A DNA stretch of 49,383 bases from Allopseudospirillum japonicum (lineage in GTDB: Bacteria > Pseudomonadota > Gammaproteobacteria > Pseudomonadales > Halomonadaceae): positions 1-49,383 of the forward strand of contig NZ_FNYH01000015.1 of NCBI RefSeq assembly GCF_900108915.1, in the 5' to 3' direction. The position numbers and the translations under genes are program-made. This document shows positions 7,920-16,700 of the stretch, piece by piece (position 1 is the stretch's first letter; every line of letters begins with the position of its first letter). The notes under the pieces were generated by a model that saw only the letters and a program-made list of their open reading frames with translations, was not told the origin of the DNA and did not search any database.

Positions 7920-9746
7920 ATGAGTCTAACCGCCCCTTTTATGACCGGCTGGCCCTTGAGTTTCCCGCCGTTACGTATTGATCAGCTCGCTAATATGTTG
8001 CTGATTACCTCGGCGGATAATCCGACACAACGCAAAAATACGCGCCACTGGCTCAGTGAGTTCAATGGGTTATGGCTAAAGAATTTATTTAGCCTACGTG
8101 ATGGCATGCAAACCCTAGGTCAACACTTGCCTATGTTGCAGGTTTTCCAAGCGAGCATGGACCACATGCTAAAACCCTTGGTGATTGCAGCTGAGCATGC
8201 GGTAGAACGTGGACAAGACCCAGATTTGGCGATGCAAGATAATGAGCGTATCGAAGCACGTTATGCTCAGCTGCTTTATGATATGTGTGATTGGTTAATC
8301 GTTGAAGGCCAGTTTTCACGTAAACGTTGCCAAGCCTTGTTACAGCAACCTGAAGGTCAATGGCGTCTTTTAGCAACTTTAGCAGAACTCCAATGGCTGG
8401 AGCTGCAATATCATAGTTATGGCTTGACCCGCTTAGAAGCGTTGAAAGAATTACTCTTTAGCCTATTGCAAGTCATAGGTCAAAGCACCTTGCAAGAAGC
8501 TAAGCACCAGCCCTTTCGTAAATTTGACGATCTTGGCGACCCCAAAGACACAGATGCAGACTATTTAGAGGCCTGCGCTCAGCGTTTGATCAGTTTGCAC
8601 CAACACTATGCCTTTGATATTCGCCGTTTTGTGAACGAATCCCCCTATGCCAAATTGGGTGCCTGTGATTATGAAATCGTGCCCCAATCAGAACTTTATT
8701 CCGTGCGTTTACGCCACTACAAACGACCGCGCGGTATTCATAAAAATAACAAAACTATCTACCTAGCCAGTCCTATGATCAACCGTTGTGAGATTTTTGA
8801 TCTTGCACCCGGTAAATCTGTTATCGAAGGCCTGATTCGCCAAGGCTATGATGTTTATATGGTCGACTATGGCAATCCAACCAGCAGCCAAGCCGAGTTG
8901 GGGTTAGATTTTTATGGCAAGGAAGTACACGATGCTTACTTAGACCTAATCAAAGCACGTCACCCCAAGCAACCCCTTGAAGTGATGGCCTATTGTATGG
9001 GGGGCACTCTTTTTCTGCCCTACTTAGCACGTCGTGCGCAAGAATTTGAGGCACGCGGACAAACACTCGACATCAAAAAGCTTGCCCTAATGTCAACGCC
9101 GATTAAGTTCGATGATGAGCTTAGCGGCCACAAACCTATGCGTGATGTGATCCGGGAGCATTATGATCCAAAATTGATCGAGTTTTTCTTTGGTCACTCT
9201 AACGTCCCCCCCCAAGTGATTGAAGCGGGGATGCATATGATTCAACCTGGGGTAAGTTACACAGTCGCAAAAGGCTTTTATGCTCGGGCCGCTTTCCCAA
9301 ATGCCATCAATGATGCTGCACCCTTCCTCTATTGGCTACACCACGGCACGAGTTTTGGCACACGCGCCCATCGCGAATGGATCGATAAAATCTTTTTGCA
9401 TAATCAAATTTGGACGGGCGAATATAAGCTGTCTTCAGAGATTGCCGAACTTGACGGCCAACCTGTTGACATGGAAGCTTTAACACGTCATCAAGTTGCC
9501 CTCTTTGATTATCGCGGCCAACGTGATCCCATTGCACCTGTGGGTTCTTGTGTTGCTAGCGAGCGTTGGGGCCGCACCCACGAAGGCAATTTACAATGTA
9601 CGCGCGGTGGTTTAAATCGTACGATTGAGCGTAATATTGGTCACATTTTCGTGGTCAGCAAAACCTTGCTTGCTGAATATATGCAGCAGGTTTTAGCCTT
9701 TCTAGAAAATGATGAAACTTGTGAACCTCAGACAAAGGATCTCTGA
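7920..9746 (+). CDS. poly(3-hydroxyalkanoate) synthase-like alpha/beta hydrolase
   Basis: 608-aa member of the PhaC/alpha-beta hydrolase superfamily. The nucleophile box reads AYCMGG (Cys359), matching the PhaC GxCxGG box except for the first Gly. An Asp in GQRDPI (536) and a His in NIGHIF (575) complete a Cys-Asp-His triad at the expected spacing. The first 200 or so residues are helical and variable, as in class I and III synthases. No phaA, phaB, phaE or phasin gene is nearby, so polymerisation is inferred from the fold and triad only. An acyltransferase or hydrolase role on hydroxyacyl-CoA is possible. The next gene, a lipoprotein, overlaps or abuts its stop, suggesting coupled expression. 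I give no symbol because the class is uncertain. Confidence 0.75.
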   Translation: MSLTAPFMTGWPLSFPPLRIDQLANMLLITSADNPTQRKNTRHWLSEFNGLWLKNLFSLRDGMQTLGQHLPMLQVFQASMDHMLKPLVIAAEHAVERGQDPDLAMQDNERIEARYAQLLYDMCDWLIVEGQFSRKRCQALLQQPEGQWRLLATLAELQWLELQYHSYGLTRLEALKELLFSLLQVIGQSTLQEAKHQPFRKFDDLGDPKDTDADYLEACAQRLISLHQHYAFDIRRFVNESPYAKLGACDYEIVPQSELYSVRLRHYKRPRGIHKNNKTIYLASPMINRCEIFDLAPGKSVIEGLIRQGYDVYMVDYGNPTSSQAELGLDFYGKEVHDAYLDLIKARHPKQPLEVMAYCMGGTLFLPYLARRAQEFEARGQTLDIKKLALMSTPIKFDDELSGHKPMRDVIREHYDPKLIEFFFGHSNVPPQVIEAGMHMIQPGVSYTVAKGFYARAAFPNAINDAAPFLYWLHHGTSFGTRAHREWIDKIFLHNQIWTGEYKLSSEIAELDGQPVDMEALTRHQVALFDYRGQRDPIAPVGSCVASERWGRTHEGNLQCTRGGLNRTIERNIGHIFVVSKTLLAEYMQQVLAFLENDETCEPQTKDL

Positions 9747-10734
9747 TGTGAATTGGCCTGCCCTTGTGATCTGTGCTTTTGCTACCAGTTTACTTAGCGC
9801 TTGTGCAAGCAAAGAAAGTGCGCCCGATCAATCAAATGAGCACGAGAAGTTAACCGACGCGCAACCAATCAGCGCGCCTAGCTTGTCTTTTTCTCCTGTT
9901 GATTACCGAGTGGTCGATGTTCGCTTTGCTGACGAAGTCCCCGAGCTTGCGCAACAAGGGCAGCTGGATCAAATTTTACGTGAACGCCTACCTTTGATGA
10001 TCAATCACAGTGGGCGTGCTTATGCTTGGAAAACACCTTTTGGGCAAGCACAAGCCGATGCCAACACGCGATTAAATGTGAGTTGGCAACAGGTTAAAAT
10101 TGATAAAGAAATTCAAGCACCTAAAACCATATTCCATGGCGATGGCCAAAGTTCTCATATCGAAGGTAAATGTATTTACAACACCCAAGTTGCTTTAGAA
10201 CTGCATTTACTAGAAGGGACCGCACTCAAGTCCCAGACTCGTTTGTTTGCAGAAAATCAAATAGAGCGCCCCATTGGGCGCTACTGTATGCTGGAAGGCT
10301 ATGAACGCCAAGCGATGATACGAGAAGCCTTTAATCAGGCATTAGATCAGTTTCCCGCTTTAACACGTCAGTGGTGGCCCTTATCAGGTAAGGTGGCACG
10401 TATTCGCACGCAAGCGCTGGAAGCCAGTCGTTTAAATGCCTCCGCAGATCAAACTGCTTTTGCTACTTGGGTTTTGTTGGACCGAGGTGATCTGCACAAA
10501 ATCAAGCCCCAAACACGCGTGCGTTTATATGCGCGTGAAGGGGATTGGCTGGATCCTCAATGTCAATATGCACAAGTCAGTGAGCAAATTGGCGAGCGTA
10601 CCGCTTGGGCTCGTGTGCAAAGTACCCAGGCTTGTGATCTAGCAGTGGGTATGGGCTTTCATCTTGTACAGCCCCAAAGCCAACCTGCAGTAGACACCAA
10701 TCCAGCACCAACGAAAGAAACACCAGAGACTTGA
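9709..10734 (+). CDS. predicted outer-membrane or periplasmic lipoprotein, function unknown
   Basis: The N-terminus has a basic stretch, a hydrophobic core (WPALVICAFATSLL) and a lipobox LLSAC, so the mature protein should start at a lipidated Cys near residue 32. The ATG at 9709 overlaps phaC by 38 nt. A GTG at 9748, directly after the phaC stop and 8 nt behind AAAGGA, has the better ribosome-binding site but would leave a signal peptide without positive charge. The body (about 310 aa) shows no family I recognise. Its last third has several Cys residues and a beta-rich stretch ending in a Pro/Thr-rich tail. It ends 5 nt before the convergent regulator gene. A weak AGAC-TTGA-GTCT-TTTT hairpin at the junction may terminate both. 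Confidence 0.75.
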   Translation: MMKLVNLRQRISDVNWPALVICAFATSLLSACASKESAPDQSNEHEKLTDAQPISAPSLSFSPVDYRVVDVRFADEVPELAQQGQLDQILRERLPLMINHSGRAYAWKTPFGQAQADANTRLNVSWQQVKIDKEIQAPKTIFHGDGQSSHIEGKCIYNTQVALELHLLEGTALKSQTRLFAENQIERPIGRYCMLEGYERQAMIREAFNQALDQFPALTRQWWPLSGKVARIRTQALEASRLNASADQTAFATWVLLDRGDLHKIKPQTRVRLYAREGDWLDPQCQYAQVSEQIGERTAWARVQSTQACDLAVGMGFHLVQPQSQPAVDTNPAPTKETPET

Positions 10735-10739
10735 GTCTT

Positions 10740-11642
10740 TTAAGGCGCTTTTTGATCTGGCATCCGTAAGCCTTGCAAGCTACGTTTTACAATTTGTAAA
10801 TGCTCTGCAAGTTTCGGACCTCGGCGCTTGGCTACACCGACAGCTAAAACATCGATCACCACTAAGTGCGCAATTCTTGAGGTCATAGGTGTATAAATTT
10901 CTGTGTCTTCAGACACGTCAATATACAAAGGCAAGGTAACCAAGTGCGCTAAAGGCGAACCACTTGGGCACAAGCCTATCACTTGCGCCCCCGCCTCACG
11001 CGCCAGTTGCACACTTTGTAATAAAGATTTTGTCCGTCCAGTTTGTGAAATCGCCACGACCACATCTGTATGTCTTAAAGTCACCGCAGACATGTTTTGC
11101 ATATGCGGATCTGAATAGGCTGCTGTCGAAATTTGCAACCGAAAAAATTTATGTTGTGCATCAATCGCGACGGCCCCTGAAGCACCAAAACCATAAAATT
11201 CCACTCGGTTGGCATTGGCTAGCGCCACAATGGCTTGCTGTACGGCTTCTGCATTCAGACGATCACGAATATTCAGCAAAGTGCTCACGGTTGAATCAAA
11301 AATATTCTGGGTAAAATCTGCCACAGAATCATCCGCATTCATGGAAAATTGTGCAAAACGCGGACCACTAGCCTGTAACTGCGCTAGCTTTAACTTAAAA
11401 TCTTGAAACCCATCACACCCTAAAGCGCGACAAAAACGCACCACCGTCGGCTCGCTCACCTTGGCTTCTGTTGCTAAATCCACAATACGCATATGGATCA
11501 CTTCATCAGGGTGCTTTAACACATATTGGCCCACTTTTTGTTCTGAGCGACGAAAAGTGTCCATCGATTGCTGTAGCATTTCCAAAATATTGATGCTCAC
11601 GCTAATTTGCTCACTAACCGGCAAAAATTTATCTTCACACAC
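10740..11642 (-). CDS. RpiR/MurR-family transcriptional regulator, HexR-like
   Basis: Has an N-terminal winged-helix domain (about residues 25-95, with VSEPTVVRFCRALGCDGF) and a C-terminal SIS sugar-phosphate-binding domain (about 125-260, with FYGFGASGAVAIDAQHKFFR and ISQTGRTKSLLQ). The layout and many residues match HexR, which senses 2-keto-3-deoxy-6-phosphogluconate and represses zwf, edd and other central-carbon genes. No such gene adjoins it here. The longest frame starts with GTG at 11642, with AGG 3 nt upstream. A start near residue 15 or 22 is also possible, since family members usually begin just before the helix-turn-helix region. It is convergent with the lipoprotein gene. Confidence 0.85.
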   Translation of the reverse strand: MCEDKFLPVSEQISVSINILEMLQQSMDTFRRSEQKVGQYVLKHPDEVIHMRIVDLATEAKVSEPTVVRFCRALGCDGFQDFKLKLAQLQASGPRFAQFSMNADDSVADFTQNIFDSTVSTLLNIRDRLNAEAVQQAIVALANANRVEFYGFGASGAVAIDAQHKFFRLQISTAAYSDPHMQNMSAVTLRHTDVVVAISQTGRTKSLLQSVQLAREAGAQVIGLCPSGSPLAHLVTLPLYIDVSEDTEIYTPMTSRIAHLVVIDVLAVGVAKRRGPKLAEHLQIVKRSLQGLRMPDQKAP

Positions 11643-11927
11643 CTGCTAACTCATCTTAGTAGGCATGCAACTTGCGACAGTATACCCAAGTTTTATCCGA
11701 GACGGTGCGTTCAAAGTGGGAACTGAGAAGATTCAATGTCTCTCTAAGAGTTGTCACAAGACTGGCAACAAAGCGTCATTGTCTTGTAAGCCGAACTCGC
11801 TTTACTGCATACTAACAAGCTAAGGGCTGCACTCTAGTGCTCGATGTGTTAAGCGATCTAAATCTTGGTGCAAGCCCTGGCCGTACTAGATAAAGACCTT
11901 ATCCAAGGCGTGCAGGAGGAATTTACC

Positions 11928-12125
11928 ATGCGTCACTCCCAGCATCTCGAAACGGTTAAAGCCGAGCTGTTTAACATCTTCATGCATATTGAGGTGGAAG
12001 AACAAGAACAACGCAAAAAACAACAGGCAGAGCGCCGCCTCAAAGCGCGACGTGAGATAGAAAAACATATGGAAAACAAACAGCTACAAGCAGAAATTAT
12101 TGAGCCTTGGGAACGAGATTTCTAA
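11928..12125 (+). CDS. small highly charged protein (65 aa)
   Basis: The start is fixed by a strong GGAGG 8 nt before the ATG at 11928. An upstream TTG in the same frame (11865) is not supported. The protein is helical, rich in Glu, Gln, Lys and Arg, with a probable coiled coil (residues 20-55), no signal peptide and no membrane segment. The C-terminal pattern (RREIEKHMENKQL, ending WERDF) reminds me of small Pseudomonas proteins annotated as PA3496-like, but I am not certain. It stands alone between divergent and convergent neighbours, with its own terminator. Confidence 0.7.
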   Translation: MRHSQHLETVKAELFNIFMHIEVEEQEQRKKQQAERRLKARREIEKHMENKQLQAEIIEPWERDF

Positions 12126-12144
12126 ATCGACCCAAGGCTCTTTT
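12102..12144 (+). terminator. intrinsic terminator of the 65-aa gene
   Basis: GAGCCTTGGG (12102-12111) and CCCAAGGCTC (12131-12140) form a perfect 10-bp stem followed by TTTT. The left arm and the loop lie inside the last codons of the gene. Confidence 0.8.
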
Positions 12145-12159
12145 ACTTCGTATCTTGTC

Positions 12160-12184
12160 AAAAACGCGAGCCGCTATGGCTCGC
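12160..12184 (-). terminator. intrinsic terminator of the D-lactate dehydrogenase gene
   Basis: GCGAGCC (12166-12172) and GGCTCGC (12178-12184) form a perfect 7-bp stem overlapping the stop codon. On the minus strand it is followed by GTTTTTG. Confidence 0.75.
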
Positions 12185-13181
12185 CCAGCAAGTGCGTCAG
12201 CTCATTATCACAGGGTAAATCCTGACTAAGGCGGAATAAATTTTCCAAGGTAGTCTGCGCAATATCTTTCAAGGCTTCCTGTGTAAAAAAGCCTTGGTGC
12301 CCTGTGATCAAGACATTGGGGAAAGTAAGTAGGCGTTGAAATTCATCGTCAGTAATAATTTCTTCTGATAAATCATGAAAAAACAATTGTGCTTCTTGCT
12401 CGTACACATCCAAACCAAGATAACCCAACTTGCGCGACTTGAGTGCAGCAATCACAGCAGTGGTATCAATTAAAGCCCCTCGGCTTGTATTAATCAGCAT
12501 AACCCCATCTTTCATCTGTGTGAGCGCGTCCACATTAATCATATGATAGTTTTCTGGGGTTAATGGGCAATGCAGACTAATGATATCTGAGTTTTGATAG
12601 ACTGTTGATAAGTCAACATACTGGCCGCCTAGCTCTAAAAACTCATGATGAGGGCAAGGATCATATCCAAGCAAATGACAGCCAAACCCCTTTAAAATCC
12701 GTGCACTTGCTAAACCAATCTGCCCAGTACCAATCAGGCCGACTGTACGTCCGTGAAGGTTAAAACCTAGCAATCCATTTAAGGAAAAGTTATTTTCACG
12801 CACGCGGTTAAAAGCTCTATGTGTTTGCCGGTTTAACGTCAAAATTAAGGCTAAAGTATGTTCAGCTACGGCTTCTGGTGTGTAGGTAGGGACACTCACA
12901 ACAGGCATATTTAATGCACGCGCAGCTGCAAGATCAACATTATTAAAACCTGCACATCGTAAGGCAATCCACTTAACGCCTTTATTTTTTAGGCGATTAA
13001 GACACTCATAATCCAAGTGATCATTTACAAAAGCACAGATAGCATCACTACCCGCAGCCATGCTGGCTGTTGCTGGATTTAAAGGCGTATCATTAAAAAA
13101 AATCAGCTCATATTGATAATGATTTGCTGCTTGGAAACTGGCTTCATCATAGGGATGAGCGCTAAAAAAACTAATGCGCAT
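12174..13181 (-). CDS. ldhA: D-2-hydroxyacid dehydrogenase, probably D-lactate dehydrogenase
   Basis: NAD-dependent interconversion of pyruvate and D-lactate, typically fermentative. The start at MRISFFSAHPYD is 5 nt behind GAGAGGA; an in-frame ATG at 13208 would add nine unlike residues. The 335 aa match LdhA length. The Rossmann motif GTGQIG, the arginine-containing NTSRGALID segment, the LGLDVYE glutamate and the catalytic His in TGHQGFF are present in the right order. The N-terminal substrate domain carries the RCAGFNNVD signature. It is monocistronic with its own terminator. It sits near a TRAP uptake system, but no direct link can be shown. Confidence 0.88.
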   Translation of the reverse strand: MRISFFSAHPYDEASFQAANHYQYELIFFNDTPLNPATASMAAGSDAICAFVNDHLDYECLNRLKNKGVKWIALRCAGFNNVDLAAARALNMPVVSVPTYTPEAVAEHTLALILTLNRQTHRAFNRVRENNFSLNGLLGFNLHGRTVGLIGTGQIGLASARILKGFGCHLLGYDPCPHHEFLELGGQYVDLSTVYQNSDIISLHCPLTPENYHMINVDALTQMKDGVMLINTSRGALIDTTAVIAALKSRKLGYLGLDVYEQEAQLFFHDLSEEIITDDEFQRLLTFPNVLITGHQGFFTQEALKDIAQTTLENLFRLSQDLPCDNELTHLLGEP

Positions 13182-13295
13182 GCGATCCTCTCTCACGTTG
13201 ATTAACATCCTTGGCAGCTCAAATAAAACAACTTGTAAATATATCTTATAAAACAGTAGATGAAAGCGTGTATTCTACCTTGACGCAGATCACAC

Positions 13296-13323
13296 AAAAA
13301 AGCTCGCCTTGTCTAAGGCGAGC
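13296..13323 (-). terminator. intrinsic terminator of the TRAP binding-protein gene
   Basis: GCTCGCCTT (13302-13310) pairs with AAGGCGAGC (13315-13323) across a GTCT loop. On the minus strand it is followed by six Ts. Confidence 0.85.
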
Positions 13324-13396
13324 CTGCTTTGTCATGTACAGCCCATGCTAAAGATTTCAGCAAACCATCCTATGAGTTGGATTACTCAATCCTTGC

Positions 13397-14431
13397 TTAG
13401 CGTGCGGCGGCTTTTGTCTCTGCTGCTTTGATCTCAGCTAACAACGTATTGAGCACTTCTTGACCACGTTGACCGGCCTGCTCAACGTAAGTCTGACGCA
13501 CATCTAAGCTTGCCTTGCGGAAAGCCTCACGCTCTGCTTCAGTTAACTCTACCATTTTAATATCAGAGTTTTCTTTAATTTTTTGCAAACGACTTTGATT
13601 AAAGTCGTGCTGCACATCATAAATGTGGTCAACTAGCTCGGTGCGTACTTGCTTAACAATTTTTTGTAGATCTTCTGGCAGACCATCAAAAAAAGTTTTG
13701 TTCGCAACCAAAGAAGTCACAAACTGCGCTTGGCGTGCAAAAGTCATATGGCTTTGCACTTCATAAAAACTCATCTCTTCAATGGCAAAAATTGGATTAA
13801 CTTGTCCATCAATTTGCTTGAGCTGTAAACCAGAATACACCTCAGAATAAGGCATAGGCGTCGGATTGGCCCCGTAAGCACGATAAGCTTCTACCAATAA
13901 AGGCGAGGTCATAGTGCGAATTTTAAAGTCTTTAAAAGCTTCTGGCGTATTTAAAGCACGGTCGCCAGTCCACACCATCCAGCCTTCCGGTACGATACTT
14001 AATAATTCTAGGTTTTTCTCTGCATAGGCTTGTGCTAACAGCTGATTAATCGCTTGGCTGTTTGCAAGGACACTTTTATTCACCGCATTGTTATCAGAGA
14101 AGATAAAGTGCAGCGAAAATACCTGAACCTCAGGAATAACTGCACCCAAGTGACCTGGTGAGGCAAAAGCAAACTGAATGGCCTGATTCTGCACCAATTC
14201 TGTCAGCTGTGCAGAAGTCCCCAAAGCGCCATAAGGATACACTTGCACCTCAACACGCCCTTGAGAACGTTCTTCGACGCGGCGTTTAAATTCTTGCGCA
14301 TAGGCATCTTGTACACTGCCTTGAATTTCTTCCAGTGCGAAACGCCAAGTGTAATCCGCAGCCAAGGCATTGAAAGGCATCAAAGCAGCCAAACCCGCAG
14401 CCAGCATCCATTTCTTTGATTTTTTTAGCAT
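13397..14431 (-). CDS. dctP: TRAP transporter periplasmic substrate-binding protein, DctP family
   Basis: The signal peptide (MLKKSKKWMLAAGLAALM, cut after NALA) is followed by a DctP-family body: RFALEEIQGS at the N-terminus, PYGALGTSAQLTELVQNQ, FKIRTMTSPL with the substrate-carboxylate Arg expected near this site, and NPIFAIEEM. It delivers a carboxylate to the DctQM membrane complex. The ligand cannot be read from sequence; C4-dicarboxylate or another organic acid is plausible. The gene diverges from dctQM across a 212-nt regulatory gap, whereas most TRAP systems keep all three genes in one operon. The last 30 residues are Ala/Glu/Lys-rich helix. Confidence 0.88.
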   Translation of the reverse strand: MLKKSKKWMLAAGLAALMPFNALAADYTWRFALEEIQGSVQDAYAQEFKRRVEERSQGRVEVQVYPYGALGTSAQLTELVQNQAIQFAFASPGHLGAVIPEVQVFSLHFIFSDNNAVNKSVLANSQAINQLLAQAYAEKNLELLSIVPEGWMVWTGDRALNTPEAFKDFKIRTMTSPLLVEAYRAYGANPTPMPYSEVYSGLQLKQIDGQVNPIFAIEEMSFYEVQSHMTFARQAQFVTSLVANKTFFDGLPEDLQKIVKQVRTELVDHIYDVQHDFNQSRLQKIKENSDIKMVELTEAEREAFRKASLDVRQTYVEQAGQRGQEVLNTLLAEIKAAETKAAAR

Positions 14432-14478
14432 TTTTTATCCTCAATTCCATGCGCTATCTTGATATTTAGCCCAGTTTT

Positions 14479-14508
14479 TTTCGGCAAATCTTGCTAAAGA
14501 TGCCGAAA
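14479..14508. repeat. inverted repeat in the dctP/dctQ divergent region
   Basis: TTTCGGC (14479-14485) pairs with GCCGAAA (14502-14508), continued by ATCTT/AAGAT around a GCTA loop with a two-A bulge. No T-run follows on either strand, so it is not a typical terminator. It lies in the 5' leader of dctP and could be an operator or an mRNA-stabilising hairpin. Confidence 0.5.
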
Positions 14509-14541
14509 GCACCACTAGAAAATAACATAAAATTTTTATTT

Positions 14542-14571
14542 TTGATAAAAATGAGTATTTAAAATTATAAT
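14542..14571 (+). promoter_or_regulatory. promoter of dctQM
   Basis: TTGATA (14542-14547) and a perfect TATAAT (14566-14571) have an 18-bp spacer in AT-rich DNA. The start of transcription would lie about 65 nt before dctQ. Confidence 0.6.
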
Positions 14572-14643
14572 AAAACACTCACACCCTGACCTAAGTCCAT
14601 CTTTGGTGAGGTACCCAGATTCAGGAATACAGGAGTCCCCCTG

Positions 14644-15267
14644 ATGAACGTCCGAGCTGAATCCGAAAAACTTTCCTCGTTTACGTCTTCCACACAGACA
14701 CAAACCAGAGATCGCCCTGAGACCCCCACTTCATCGAGCGGCCTTTTTTCTATTCTTTCTCAGTTAGATCAAGTACTTGAAAAAAGTGAGCGCGCCTTAC
14801 TGATTGTTGGTGTCTGGCTAATGGCTGGCGTCAGTATTGCCAATGTGATCGGCCGCAATTTGAACTTCAGTCTCGCTTTTGCTGAAGAAGCCGCCCAAAT
14901 TCTTATGGTGCTCATTACCTTTATTGGCCTTGGGTATGGTGTGCGTCATGCACGTCATATTCGTGTGTCTGCAATTCACGATCTCCTACCACATCAAGCA
15001 CGTAAATACTTACTTGTACTGGTGTCTTTTATCAGTAGTGCGCTTTTATTTGCCTTAGCCTATTTTGCATTGCAATACCTACTAAATATTGCAGATTCTG
15101 GGCGAGTCACCCCAGCGTTGCGTTTACCTTTGACTTGGGTGTATGCCTTGGTGCCTCTCGGGTTTGTCTTAGGGGGTATCCAATATTTGCTTGCTGGCAT
15201 CCGTAACCTCATCAGTACAGATAACTATTTAGCCTGGGATGTAAAAGATGAATATCACACGCCCTAA
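14644..15267 (+). CDS. dctQ: TRAP transporter small membrane subunit
   Basis: 207-aa protein with four hydrophobic segments after a Ser/Thr-rich cytosolic N-terminal extension of about 40 residues. The DctQ signature is visible in the stretch NLNFSLAFAEEAAQILMV and the RHARHIRVSAI segment. AGGAG lies 8 nt before the ATG. It works with DctM as the secondary transporter that receives substrate from DctP. The extension is longer than usual, but no better start with a ribosome site is visible. Confidence 0.88.
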   Translation: MNVRAESEKLSSFTSSTQTQTRDRPETPTSSSGLFSILSQLDQVLEKSERALLIVGVWLMAGVSIANVIGRNLNFSLAFAEEAAQILMVLITFIGLGYGVRHARHIRVSAIHDLLPHQARKYLLVLVSFISSALLFALAYFALQYLLNIADSGRVTPALRLPLTWVYALVPLGFVLGGIQYLLAGIRNLISTDNYLAWDVKDEYHTP

Positions 15268-15322
15268 AGCAGGTTTATTTACCAGCTTCGTGATGGACCA
15301 TAATTAAGGAGAAAAACGCCCT

Positions 15323-16606
15323 ATGCTTTGGGTGATGTTGATATTAATGCTGGTGCTTTTGCTAGCAGGTTTTCCTATGCTGGTGCCTTTGATTGCAGGG
15401 GCATTATTTTTGTTGTTAACCCAATATGACTTTTTACAGCCTTCTATTCTCGTACAGCAGATGATTGGCGGCTTAGAACCTGTTGTCCTCACAGCAGTCC
15501 CCATGTTTATCCTTGCCGCGGATATTATGATTAAGGGGCAAACATCACAGCGTTTACTTGATTTTGTCTCCGCCTTGGTTGGCCATGTACGCGGCGGTTT
15601 ACCCATTACCACCGCCCTAGCCTGTACTTTGTTTGGTGCTGTATCTGGTTCCACGCAAGCGACCGTGGTGGCTATGGGTAAACCTTTACGCCCACGCATG
15701 TTAGAAGCTGGCTACTCAGACCGCTTCACTATTGCCCTAATCATTAATGCAAGTGATATTGCACTCCTGATTCCGCCTTCAATCGGCATGATTATTTATG
15801 GTGTCGTCTCGAAGACCTCCGTTGGCGAGCTTTTTATTGCAGGTATTGGGCCGGGGCTCCTGATTCTGGCACTGTTTTCTGCATATGCTTATGTTTTGTC
15901 TTGGAAGCAAGGGATCCCTGTATTACCCAAAGCCAACTGGCAAGCACGTGGGCAAGCCTTAAAATCCGCTATCTTACCTATGGGATTTCCGGTCATTATT
16001 ATTGGCGGAATTTACTCAGGATTGTTTAGCCCAACAGAGGCAGCGAGCATTTCCGTAGCGTACGCACTTATTTTAGAAATGCTGATTTTTCGGGCAGTCA
16101 AATGGGGAGATTTAGCAGAAATTGCCTTATCTACTGGCTTGATTACCGCAGTCGTTTTCTTATTAGTCGCTGCAGGCTCAGCCTTTTCCTGGATGATTTC
16201 CTTTGCCCGCTTGCCTGAGTATTTGCTAGGGGATTGGGTGGCTTCTCTCGTTGCTACGCCCTGGAAACTTTTGGTATTGCTTTCGATTGCCTATTTTATT
16301 GGCTGCATGTTTGTTGACCCTATTGTGGTGATTTTAATTCTCACCCCGATTTTTGCACCTGTGATTGATGCTGCTGGGATTGATCCCGTTTTAGTCGGTA
16401 CCCTAGTAACTTTGCAAGCGGCCATAGGCTCAGCAACACCACCGTTTGGCTGTGATATTTTTACTGCGGTCGCTATTTTCCGGCGGCCTTATTTAGAAGT
16501 CATCCGAGGCACGCCACCTTTCATTGCTATTTTGTTACTTGCGACCTTACTGCTGATTTTCTTTCCGCAGATTGCACTCTTCTTACCAGAATTAGCCATG
16601 CGTTAA
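15323..16606 (+). CDS. dctM: TRAP transporter large membrane subunit
   Basis: 427-aa polytopic protein of the DctM family, the ion-coupled permease. Family features include the FGAVSGSTQATVVAMGK loop, the INASDIALLIPPS stretch and FSPTEAASISVAYAL, with about 11-12 membrane segments. AAGGAG stands 11 nt before the ATG. It lies 55 nt after dctQ on the same strand and ends at a good terminator. Confidence 0.93.
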   Translation: MLWVMLILMLVLLLAGFPMLVPLIAGALFLLLTQYDFLQPSILVQQMIGGLEPVVLTAVPMFILAADIMIKGQTSQRLLDFVSALVGHVRGGLPITTALACTLFGAVSGSTQATVVAMGKPLRPRMLEAGYSDRFTIALIINASDIALLIPPSIGMIIYGVVSKTSVGELFIAGIGPGLLILALFSAYAYVLSWKQGIPVLPKANWQARGQALKSAILPMGFPVIIIGGIYSGLFSPTEAASISVAYALILEMLIFRAVKWGDLAEIALSTGLITAVVFLLVAAGSAFSWMISFARLPEYLLGDWVASLVATPWKLLVLLSIAYFIGCMFVDPIVVILILTPIFAPVIDAAGIDPVLVGTLVTLQAAIGSATPPFGCDIFTAVAIFRRPYLEVIRGTPPFIAILLLATLLLIFFPQIALFLPELAMR

Positions 16607-16615
16607 CCCTCAAAT

Positions 16616-16648
16616 GCGTACCAAGTAAGTAGACTTGGTGCGCTTTTT
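16616..16648 (+). terminator. intrinsic terminator of dctQM
   Basis: An 11-bp stem (GCGTACCAAGT with ACTTGGTGCGC, one T-G wobble) has a 6-nt loop and is followed by TTTTT. Confidence 0.85.
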
Positions 16649-16700
16649 GCTGACGTGCTAGCATAAGTGCCTTAATAACAATAAAAGACTTGCGGGGTAA

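Noticed and set aside
15304-15699. Minus-strand 131-codon open frame opposite dctM
   Set aside because: Lies wholly within dctM, which has full family support. Antisense frames of this kind are shadows of the codon pattern.
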